A program made the position numbers and the translations under genes. From contig JADLHO010000008.1 in NCBI GenBank assembly GCA_020848735.1, forward strand, positions 1 to 62,373: 62,373 nt of DNA, given 5' to 3'. The notes beneath the pieces were generated by a model. It was not told the DNA's origin, ran no database searches, and worked only from the letters and a program-made list of their open reading frames with translations. This document shows, piece by piece, positions 18,517 to 29,120 of the stretch (within the stretch, counting starts at the first letter, position 1; each line of letters begins with the position of its first letter). This stretch comes from Planctomycetota bacterium. GTDB taxonomy: Bacteria; Planctomycetota; UBA1135; UBA2386.

Positions 18517-20111
18517 TCCGCTGCCCCTCCGCATGGTCGCGCGCGTTTCTCGCCGCGACGCTCGTGCTCACGCCGCTCGCCGCGCAACGCGGCGCCACGC
18601 ACCCCGACTTCCTCTCCGCGGTGCGTTGCGGGGATTGCCACTCCGCGGTCGAGAGCGCGAACGCGCTCTGGAACGCGACGGGTGACGACGTCTCGCCCTA
18701 CACGCTCTGGCGCGGGACGATGATGGCCAACGCGTTCCGCGATCCGTACTGGCGGGCGCAGGTCAGCAAGGAGGTCGCGGCCAACCCGGAGAAGCGCGCG
18801 GAGATCGAGGGCCTCTGCATCACCTGCCACTCGCCGATCGCGCACCACCGCGCGCGTCACGCAGGTGGGCACGCCGATTCGATCGAGGCGCTCCTGAAGG
18901 ACGAGCTCGCGCAGGAAGGAGTGTCCTGCACGGTCTGTCACCAGGCGCGTCCCGACGGCTTCGGCACGCCGGCGACCTTCGGCGGCAAGCTCGACGTGCG
19001 GCCCGATGGCGTGATCTGGGGCCCCTTCGAGGAGCCCGCGATCGGGCCGATGCTCGCGCAGACGGGCTACACGCCGCGGCACGGCCCGCACCTGCGCGAT
19101 GCCGGGCTCTGCGCGTCGTGCCACACGCTGCACACGAGCCACGTGCCCGGCGGCGCGCCGTTCCCGGAGCAGTCGCCCTTCCTCGAGTGGCAGAACAGCC
19201 GCTACGCCGTCGCCGGCGGTGAACACGCGCGCACGTGCCAGCAATGCCACATGCCCGAGCAGGGCACGATGAAGATCGCGCGCAATCCCGGCGGCTTCGA
19301 CTTCAACATCGAGGACCGCAGCGGCGTGCGCGGCCACGCCTTCGTCGGCGGCAACGCCTTCATGCTCGACCTGATGCGGAAGAACCACAAGGAGCTCGGC
19401 ATGAAGGCGCCGGGCGAACTGCTCAAGCGCGTGGCCCGCGCGACGCGCCAGCAGCTCGCGACGCGCACGGCGACGATCGCGGTGCAGGACGCCGAGGTGA
19501 AGGACGGGCGTCTCGAGTTCGCGGTCAAGGTGACCAACGAGACGGGTCACAAGCTGCCGACGGGCTACCCCGCGCGCCGCGCCTGGCTGCGCGTGCTCGT
19601 GCGGCGCGGGAACCAGGTGCTCTTCCAGTCCGGCGCGTTCGGCGACGACGGCAGGCTCGCCGGCGCGGCGAAGGAGCACGGCCTGCCTCACTTCGACGTC
19701 ATCGAGTCGCCCGAGCAGGTGCAGGTCTACGAGCTCGTCGCGCACGACGTGGCGGCGGCGCCGACGACGCAGCTCACGCGGATGGCGACGCGCGGCAAGG
19801 ACAACCGGCTCCTGCCGCACGGCTGGCTCGACGACGGGCCGAACGTGGGCGACACCGCACCGACGGGGCTCGGCGACGACGCGGACTTCGAGGCCGGTGC
19901 CGACCTCGTCCACTACCGCGTGAAGCTCGAGGGCGCGTCGGGAGCGCCGCTGACGATCGTCGCCTGGTTCCTCTACCAGCCGGTGCCGCCGGTCTGGGTG
20001 GATGCGCTGCGCGACGTCGACACGGAGGAGTGCAAGCGCTTCGTGCGCATGTACGACGCCGCCGACAAGACGCCCGAGACGCTCGCGCTGACCGTCAAGA
20101 TCCTCGAGTGA
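18513..20111 (+). CDS. Exported multihaem (five-haem) cytochrome c
   Basis: This 532-aa protein has a signal peptide (about 1-25) and five CxxCH haem-binding motifs: CGDCH 39-43, CITCH 102-106, CTVCH 139-143, CASCH 200-204 and CQQCH 242-246. It resembles the cytochrome c554/multihaem family. The C-terminal half (about 260-532) is beta-rich and contains NETGHKLPTGYPARRAW, a segment often seen in large multihaem proteins. The likely role is periplasmic or surface electron transfer. The start overlaps the S9 peptidase stop (ATGA). The physiological donor and acceptor cannot be deduced; a nearby di-haem peroxidase at 13491 is one possible partner. Confidence 0.87.
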   Translation: MIRCPSAWSRAFLAATLVLTPLAAQRGATHPDFLSAVRCGDCHSAVESANALWNATGDDVSPYTLWRGTMMANAFRDPYWRAQVSKEVAANPEKRAEIEGLCITCHSPIAHHRARHAGGHADSIEALLKDELAQEGVSCTVCHQARPDGFGTPATFGGKLDVRPDGVIWGPFEEPAIGPMLAQTGYTPRHGPHLRDAGLCASCHTLHTSHVPGGAPFPEQSPFLEWQNSRYAVAGGEHARTCQQCHMPEQGTMKIARNPGGFDFNIEDRSGVRGHAFVGGNAFMLDLMRKNHKELGMKAPGELLKRVARATRQQLATRTATIAVQDAEVKDGRLEFAVKVTNETGHKLPTGYPARRAWLRVLVRRGNQVLFQSGAFGDDGRLAGAAKEHGLPHFDVIESPEQVQVYELVAHDVAAAPTTQLTRMATRGKDNRLLPHGWLDDGPNVGDTAPTGLGDDADFEAGADLVHYRVKLEGASGAPLTIVAWFLYQPVPPVWVDALRDVDTEECKRFVRMYDAADKTPETLALTVKILE

Positions 20112-20129
20112 GGCGCGGCCGCGGCCTCA
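20109..20129. terminator. Hairpin holding both stop codons of converging genes
   Basis: TGAGGC, nine bases, GCCTCA. The TGA ends the multihaem cytochrome gene and TCA is the reverse complement of the VOC stop. Short stem; possibly coincidental. Confidence 0.35.
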
Positions 20130-20522
20130 GCACGCGGGCCCGTCCCCGCCGTCCTGGGCATCGGCCAGCGTCTCGCTGACGATGACCTGGTGCCCGGCGG
20201 GATCCTCGACGCAGAACTCGCGGGCGCCGTACGAGTACAGCTCGGGGCCCCAGCGGATCGGCCCGCACGCGCGGCACGAGGGGAAGAGGGCCTGCGCGTC
20301 GTCGGTCCGCAGCACGAAGCTGCCGCAGAGCGGCGGGTGGCCCGGATGCGGGGTGTAGAACTCGAGCACGATCTCGTCGCGCTGCAAGGCGAGGAACTGC
20401 GGCGCATCGGCGTCCGGCCAGAGCGCGACGACCGCGAAGTCGAGCGCGTCGACGTAGAAGCGGATCTGCCGCCGTAGATCGGCCGCGGGCAGACGCACGT
20501 GGATCGAGAGCAGGCGGGTCAT
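20127..20522 (-). CDS. VOC (glyoxalase/bleomycin-resistance) family protein
   Basis: This 131-aa single-domain VOC protein has the two beta-alpha-beta-beta-beta repeats expected: HVRLPAADLRRQIRFYVDAL at the N-terminus and GAREFCVEDPAGHQVIVSE at the C-terminus. Family members are metal-dependent isomerases, dioxygenases or binding proteins, and the substrate cannot be assigned here. ATG 20522 overlaps the symporter TGA by four bases, so it is the last gene of a minus-strand set. Its stop faces the stop of the multihaem cytochrome inside a short palindromic hairpin. Confidence 0.8.
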   Translation of the reverse strand: MTRLLSIHVRLPAADLRRQIRFYVDALDFAVVALWPDADAPQFLALQRDEIVLEFYTPHPGHPPLCGSFVLRTDDAQALFPSCRACGPIRWGPELYSYGAREFCVEDPAGHQVIVSETLADAQDGGDGPAC

Positions 20523-21958
20523 GCGGGTTCGCGCGCCGGGCGCGGTCCGGGCCCGGGCAGCAGCAGGCAGGCGAAGGCCAGGAGGAAGGGCAGCACGCGC
20601 TCGACCGAGCTGCCGCGCGTGGCCGGGATCGCATACGCGATCACAGCACTCGCGAAGCCGACGAGCATCGCCACGAGCGAGCGACGGGGCCCGACGCGTC
20701 CACGCCAGAGCGTGACGAGGAGCAGCGGTCCGAAGGCGGCGCCGAGCGCCGTCCACGCGAAGAGCACGCTGCGGAAGAGGGACTCCTCGACGAAGAGCGC
20801 GAGGAGCACGGCGATGATCGCGACCGCGACGACGACCGCGCGCGAACTGCCGAGGCGCTCCTGGCGCTCGTCGCGCCGCAGGTCGTGGGCGAAGCTGGCA
20901 CCGACGACGAGGAGCTGGCTGTCGGCCGTCGACATGATCGCGGAGAGCACCGCCGCGAGCACGAGTCCCGCGACGAGCGGCGTACCGAGCTGGTCGGCGA
21001 GGGCGAAGAAGACCGTCTCGCGGTCGGCGAGCACGCCGCCCTCGACCGCGGAGTGGAGCACGCGCCCGCAGAGGCCGAGCAGGATCATCCCGGCGTAGAC
21101 GCAGCATGCCCACGCGATCGCGATCCTGCGCGCACGCCGCAGCTCGGCCTCGCCGCGGATCGCCATGAAGAAGTTCACGACGTGGGGCTGTCCCGGATAG
21201 CCGAGCCCGATGCCCAGCAACGTGAGCACCGCGAGCGCGGCGCTCGCACCGCGTGCGCCGCCGAAGGGATCGTCGAAGCCCGGCGCCTCGACGGCGGCGA
21301 TGCCCGTGGCGAGGGCGCCGGGCCCACCGACCTCGACGAGCGCCATCAGCGGCAACGCGAGCGCGGCGAGCGCCATCAGCGAGCCCTGCACGGTGTCGGT
21401 GAGGCTGACGGCCCAGAGTCCGCCGGCGACGGTGTAGAGCAGCACGACGAGCGCGCCGATCACCACCGCGTGGTCCTCGTTCAGGCCCTCGAACGACGCC
21501 GCGAAGCTCTTGCCGGCGCCGCGGAACTGCGCGGCGACGTAGCAGGTCAACGAGAAGGCGACGATCGCGACCGCGACGAGCCGCGGGGTGGTGAAACCAG
21601 CCCCGCGCTGGCGGCCGAGCAGGAGCTGGATCGCGGTGAGCGAGCCGTCGTCGCGCGAGAGGCGACGGATGCGCGGCGCGACGAGGAACCAGTTGAGGCA
21701 GAAGCCGCCGACGCAGGCCGGAAAGAGCCAGAGCGCGAGCAGGCCCTGCGCGTAGGCGAAGCCCGAGACGCCGAGCAGGGTCCACACCGACGACGAACTC
21801 GCCGAGGCGGAGATCGCCGCGAGGAAGGGGCCGAGCGCGCGACCGCCCAGCAGGAACTCGGACTGCGAGTGCGTGCGGCGCTGCGCGACGATGCCCAGCA
21901 CGAGCAGGGCGATCGCATAGGCGGACAGCGTGAGCAGGAGGGCGCTGTGCTTGTCCAT
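20519..21958 (-). CDS. putP: Sodium:solute symporter (SSS family, PutP-like)
   Basis: This 479-aa polytopic protein of the sodium:solute symporter family has about 12-13 hydrophobic segments. PutP-like signatures are TLLGVSGFAYAQGLLALW, a central LGYPGQPHVVNFFMAIRG, STADSQLLVVGASF and AWTALGAAFGPLLL, matching proline/sodium symporters more closely than sugar or pantothenate carriers. The substrate is therefore probably proline or a related amino acid, but this is inference. Proline uptake would fit the neighbouring proline-releasing peptidases at 15355 and 16432. It lies 37 bases downstream of the TIGR03545 fusion gene on the same strand. Confidence 0.85.
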   Translation of the reverse strand: MDKHSALLLTLSAYAIALLVLGIVAQRRTHSQSEFLLGGRALGPFLAAISASASSSSVWTLLGVSGFAYAQGLLALWLFPACVGGFCLNWFLVAPRIRRLSRDDGSLTAIQLLLGRQRGAGFTTPRLVAVAIVAFSLTCYVAAQFRGAGKSFAASFEGLNEDHAVVIGALVVLLYTVAGGLWAVSLTDTVQGSLMALAALALPLMALVEVGGPGALATGIAAVEAPGFDDPFGGARGASAALAVLTLLGIGLGYPGQPHVVNFFMAIRGEAELRRARRIAIAWACCVYAGMILLGLCGRVLHSAVEGGVLADRETVFFALADQLGTPLVAGLVLAAVLSAIMSTADSQLLVVGASFAHDLRRDERQERLGSSRAVVVAVAIIAVLLALFVEESLFRSVLFAWTALGAAFGPLLLVTLWRGRVGPRRSLVAMLVGFASAVIAYAIPATRGSSVERVLPFLLAFACLLLPGPGPRPAREPA

Positions 21959-21995
21959 GCGAGGCCGTGCGACGGGTCAGCGCGGTGCGCCGCGT

Positions 21996-23966
21996 TCAGT
22001 CCCGGCGCTTGAGGATGTCGCCGATGCCACCCGGCAGGCGCTTCTTGATCTCCTCCTCCGCCCGCTTCTTGGCTTCCTCCTCGGCCTTCTTGCGTTCGGC
22101 CTCGAGCCGCGCCTTCGCCTCGGCTTCGGCCTTCTGCTTCGCCTCCTCGAGCAGTTGCTCGGGCGTCTTCGTGCCCTCGATCACGCCGCTGAGCGCGGCG
22201 CCCGCGCCGGGCACGCCCAGCAATGCATCGGCGCGCGCGCGGACCTCGTTCGCGAGCTCGGCACGACCGGCGGCGACGAGGGCCTTCTGGAGCTGTTCGC
22301 CGTCGATGCTGACCTTCGGGCTGCGCAGGGGGCCGCGGAGTCCGAGCGGCACCTCGAGCGCTTCGAGCGTCGCGGACTTGCCGCCGACGGCGAGCGTCGT
22401 GTTGCGGAGCGTCGCGACGAGCGGGAGATCGATCCAGGGTCCGCCCTCGCGGCCGAGTTCGAAGGCGCCGGCGAGGCGCAGGTCGAGGGTGCCGCCGCTC
22501 ACCGGGCTGTCCTTCAGCAGCGAGCCGAGGGCCTCGGTCGGCAGGCCCGCGCAGCGCAGGTCGATCCCCGCGCGTCCGGGGGACTTCGGGTCGTAGCGGA
22601 GCTCGATGCCGAACTTCCCGCTGCGCGAGGTCAGGCTCAGCGTCGCGGGCGCCTCGGCGAGCGCGGGGTTCGAGGAGAGGTTCGTGCCCTTGATGTCCAC
22701 GAGCTCGCCGGCGAGACCGGCGATCGAGACCCCGTCGAAGGCGAGCTCGCCGATCGTCACGCGGGGATGCGCGGCGACGAGATGCGTCGCGATGACGTGC
22801 ACGAGGCCGAGCTTGTCCTTCTCGAGCCCGATGCGTTCCTCGCGCTGCGCATCGGTCTCGCCGGCCGGACCGCCACTGCCCTCACCGGTGAACTTCTGCA
22901 GCCACTCGGCGGCCTTCGCGAGGCGTTCCTTCCAGACGAGCGCCTCCTGCACGTACTCCTCGATGCCCTTGCCCGGGCCTTCGACGGGCGGCGGCGGCGG
23001 GTCCTTCGGCGTGACGCGCTCGCCCGGCTTCTCGCGGGGTTCGCCGCTCTTGGGTTCACCCGAGACGAGCTTCTCGATCACGAAGCGCCCGGCGAGCAGC
23101 TTGCTCGTCGCGACGTCGAACTCGAGCGAGCGCGCGCGGAAGACGTCGTGCACGAGGCTCTCGGCGTCGGCCATCGCGAGGCGATCGAAAGCGACGCGGC
23201 CCCCGGCGAGGTCGAGCTCGGCGCCCGCGAGGTCCACCGTCGCGCCGTTCCAGTAGGTGAGTCCCGTCTGTGCCTGCTGGTGGAGCCAGGCGCTGCCGAA
23301 CTGCCGCTGCGTGAACCAGAGCGCCGCGCCGAGGACGAGCACGACGAGGACGCCGAGGATCCGCACGCCCTTGCCGCGCTTGTCGTTCTCGGCGACCTCA
23401 CGCCAGGTGAGCTTGCCCTTGCCCTTGCCGAGGAAGATCCAGGTGAGGACCTTCGTCGACTTGCGGCTCGTGAACTTCTGGAAGCGCTCCGAGCCCTCCT
23501 CGAGGCTCGCGAACTTGAGGCGCAGCGCGTGCAAAGCCTTCCAGAGGAGCAGGCCGGTCAGCAGTCCGACGGCGAAGCCGACCACGAGGCCGCCGCTCGT
23601 CGCGTAGCGCTCGAGGCCGAAGTACGCCGTGACGGGGGCGTTGACGAGCGTCCGGAACAGCCCCTCCAGGGGGCCCTCGAGCAGCCAGCGACCGACGCCG
23701 AAGGAGAGCGGCAGCAGGACCAGCGAGAGCAGCTTCGCGCCCAGCGTGACGAGGCCGAAGATCGCGAGGTTCGCGTCGACGACGAGCACGAGACCGAAGA
23801 GCGCGAGGATCAGCCCCGGAGCCTGGAGGAAGCCGCCGCCGAGATCGCCGGGGAGGAAGAAGCCGGGGACGAAGCCGAGCATGCCGCCGAGCACGCAGGC
23901 GGTGAGGATCTGCGGCAGCGTCGCCTTGCCGCGGAGGATGGAACCGATCTTGCGGGTCAGGAACAC
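21996..23966 (-). CDS. TIGR03546-TIGR03545 fusion membrane protein with AsmA-like region
   Basis: This 656-aa protein joins two families usually encoded by adjacent genes. Residues 1 to about 160 match TIGR03546: a short amphipathic start, then four hydrophobic segments with GGMLGFVPG and ALFGLVLVVDANLAIFG. After a linker and another transmembrane helix (about 210-228), the rest matches TIGR03545, an AsmA-like beta-rich region followed by a Lys/Glu/Ala-rich coiled coil at the C-terminus. GTG 23966 is chosen because GGAG stands seven bases upstream and the family N-terminus begins there; an ATG at 24017 would add 17 odd residues. AsmA-like proteins act in envelope lipid traffic, but this family has no proven role. 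Confidence 0.8.
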   Translation of the reverse strand: MFLTRKIGSILRGKATLPQILTACVLGGMLGFVPGFFLPGDLGGGFLQAPGLILALFGLVLVVDANLAIFGLVTLGAKLLSLVLLPLSFGVGRWLLEGPLEGLFRTLVNAPVTAYFGLERYATSGGLVVGFAVGLLTGLLLWKALHALRLKFASLEEGSERFQKFTSRKSTKVLTWIFLGKGKGKLTWREVAENDKRGKGVRILGVLVVLVLGAALWFTQRQFGSAWLHQQAQTGLTYWNGATVDLAGAELDLAGGRVAFDRLAMADAESLVHDVFRARSLEFDVATSKLLAGRFVIEKLVSGEPKSGEPREKPGERVTPKDPPPPPVEGPGKGIEEYVQEALVWKERLAKAAEWLQKFTGEGSGGPAGETDAQREERIGLEKDKLGLVHVIATHLVAAHPRVTIGELAFDGVSIAGLAGELVDIKGTNLSSNPALAEAPATLSLTSRSGKFGIELRYDPKSPGRAGIDLRCAGLPTEALGSLLKDSPVSGGTLDLRLAGAFELGREGGPWIDLPLVATLRNTTLAVGGKSATLEALEVPLGLRGPLRSPKVSIDGEQLQKALVAAGRAELANEVRARADALLGVPGAGAALSGVIEGTKTPEQLLEEAKQKAEAEAKARLEAERKKAEEEAKKRAEEEIKKRLPGGIGDILKRRD

Positions 23967-24064
23967 GGGGGTCTCCGGAGAGTCGTGCGCGCCCGGGCGG
24001 GCGGCGCGCCGTGACATCGTGCAGGGTCGCGGCTCGCAGCGCACGCGTGCGTTGCGCGCTCGGC

Positions 24065-27143
<3,079 letters not shown>

Positions 27144-27152
27144 GCTGTGGCC

Positions 27153-29048
27153 TCAGTTCGCGAGCAGGCTCGCGAGCTCCCAGACCTGGATGGTGCCGTC
27201 GACCATGCCGGTCGCGAGGAGCTTGCCGTCGGGACTGAACGCCGCGCAGCGCGGGATGCCGTCGACGTCGGCCGTGCCCCCGAGCGCCTTGCCGCTCGTC
27301 GCGTCGAGGATCGCGATGCGATTGGCACCGAGGACGGCGAAGCGGCTGCCGTCGGGTGAGGCGCAGAAGTCGAGGAACTGCTCCTCCTCGCCCTCGGCGA
27401 GCAGGGCCAGCGTCGTCGCGAGCTTCGGTTCGGGCTCGTCGGAGCTGCCGTCGAAGGTCCAGATGCGCAGCGTGCCCTTCTCGTCCAGGGCGGCGGCGGT
27501 GCCGGTTCCGGCATAGGCGACGTGCGCGATCCCCGTGAGCTCCTCGCCGAGGATCGCGAGTTCGCGGCCCTCGCTGAGGGAGAGTCGGACCGTGCCATCC
27601 TTGGCGGCGGTGACGATGCGGCTGCCGTCCTGCGCGATCGCGAGGTCGATGGCCTCCTCGGCGTGGATCGAGACCTCGTCGACGAGCTTGCCGCTCCTGG
27701 TGTCGAAGTTGCGCAGCATCGAGTCCGCGCCGAAGACGAGCGCGTTCTCGCCGCGGAACACGACCGCCGCCGCGTGCGGCAGCTCGGCGCGATCCTCGCA
27801 ATCGACGAGCGCCGAGAGGGGCGCGTCCCGCGGCGGCATCCGCTGGAACTGCTGCGCGTGCGAGAGGGACAAGGTGCTGCCGTCGTCCTCGATCCGGAGG
27901 CCGGCGATCGCGAGCTCATGCGTGAGCTCGCTGCGCACGGCGCCGCTCGCGAGGTCGTAGCGCGCGACCACGTTGCCGTAGTCGCCGGCGGCCAGCGTCT
28001 TGCCGTCCTGGCTCCAGGCGAGACAGAGCACCATGTCGCGGTTGCCCGCGGGGCGGTGCTGCTCGCTGCCATCGGCGGCACTCCAGAAGCGCAGCGAGTT
28101 GTCCCCCGATGCGCTCGCGACGAGCTTGCCGTCGGGCGAGACCTCGACGTCGTAGATCGAGTCGCGGTGCTCGCGGACGCTCCAGATCAGCTTCTCGGCG
28201 GCGACGTCGATGCAGAGGATCTGGCCCTCGGAATCGCCGATGATCACGGACTGGTTGTCGCGCCAGGTGAAGTCGTGCATCGGCTCCTGGCTGCCCCGCA
28301 CGCTCGCGATGGGCTCGGTGCCGAGCTTCGGGAACTCGTGGACGTGGAGGGCCGGGTAGGCGAGGTAGCCGAGCGCCTTGCCGTCGGGGCGCACGGCCAG
28401 GCCCGAGAGGTGGTTCTTCGGGGTGAGTTCGGAGACGACGCTCTTGGTCTGGCGGTCCCAGACGACGACGCGCGGCGGGAGGGCCGAGCCGAGGGCGAGG
28501 TACCGGGAGTCGGGGCTCCACGAGACCTCGAAGAGCAGCGCACCCTTCCAGTCGATGCTCTGGACGAGCTCGAGCGTCTCGACGTCGCGCAGTTCGACGG
28601 GCTTGCCGCTCTCGGCCGGCTGGGTGACGAGCAGGCGCTGGTCGGGGGAGATCGCGGCGAAGGCGTGCGGCAGCGAGGTGGCCACTTCCGCGAGCTGCTT
28701 GCCGCTGCTCACCGACCAGCAGCGGATGGCCTTGTCGTTCGCGATCGTGACGACGAGGCTGTCGTCCTTCGCGAAGCCGGCGAAGCTCATCATCGCGCCG
28801 CCTTGTGCGAGGAGCTTCTCGGGCTTCGCGCTCGTGAGGCTCCAGATCGCCGCGCTGCCGTCCCAGGAGGCGGTGACGCAGCGCTTGCCGTCGCGGCTGA
28901 AGTCGGCGCTGCGGACGACGTTCGCGTGGTGGCGCGTGCCTTCGCCGAGACTGCGGAGCGGGGACTTGCCGGCGTCCTGGGGAAGCCTCCCTGTGTCCTG
29001 GATCAGGGAGGCGAGGCAGGAGGCGAGGAGGAGCGCGGAGAGCGACAT
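27153..29048 (-). CDS. WD40-repeat lipoprotein
   Basis: This 631-aa protein is made largely of WD40 repeats, with repeated units of the form SPDGKLVASASGDNSLRFWS and FSRDGKRCVTASWDGSAAIW, predicted to fold as one or two beta-propellers. The N-terminus MSLSALLLASC has a lipobox (LASC), so it is likely a lipid-anchored envelope protein. The start at 29048 is chosen for the lipobox; an upstream ATG at 29084 would bury it. Two perfect hairpins lie directly upstream, the nearer ending one base before the start codon. The partner or ligand is unknown. Confidence 0.83.
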   Translation of the reverse strand: MSLSALLLASCLASLIQDTGRLPQDAGKSPLRSLGEGTRHHANVVRSADFSRDGKRCVTASWDGSAAIWSLTSAKPEKLLAQGGAMMSFAGFAKDDSLVVTIANDKAIRCWSVSSGKQLAEVATSLPHAFAAISPDQRLLVTQPAESGKPVELRDVETLELVQSIDWKGALLFEVSWSPDSRYLALGSALPPRVVVWDRQTKSVVSELTPKNHLSGLAVRPDGKALGYLAYPALHVHEFPKLGTEPIASVRGSQEPMHDFTWRDNQSVIIGDSEGQILCIDVAAEKLIWSVREHRDSIYDVEVSPDGKLVASASGDNSLRFWSAADGSEQHRPAGNRDMVLCLAWSQDGKTLAAGDYGNVVARYDLASGAVRSELTHELAIAGLRIEDDGSTLSLSHAQQFQRMPPRDAPLSALVDCEDRAELPHAAAVVFRGENALVFGADSMLRNFDTRSGKLVDEVSIHAEEAIDLAIAQDGSRIVTAAKDGTVRLSLSEGRELAILGEELTGIAHVAYAGTGTAAALDEKGTLRIWTFDGSSDEPEPKLATTLALLAEGEEEQFLDFCASPDGSRFAVLGANRIAILDATSGKALGGTADVDGIPRCAAFSPDGKLLATGMVDGTIQVWELASLLAN

Positions 29049-29049
29049 C

Positions 29050-29070
29050 CGCGGCAGCTTGCCTGCCGCG
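29050..29070 (-). promoter_or_regulatory. Hairpin directly upstream of the WD40 lipoprotein start
   Basis: CGCGGCAG-CTTGC-CTGCCGCG is a perfect eight-base-pair stem ending one base before the start codon at 29048. It could end upstream transcription or hide the translation start. Confidence 0.45.
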
Positions 29071-29098
29071 CGAGCCCTGCGCAATCGCTCAGGGCTCG
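29071..29098 (-). terminator. Likely terminator after the S8 protease gene
   Basis: CGAGCCCTG, ten-base loop, CAGGGCTCG: a perfect nine-base-pair stem 22 bases past the protease stop. No U-tract. Confidence 0.6.
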
Positions 29099-29120
29099 GG
29101 AGACGCTCTGTCTCTCGAGC

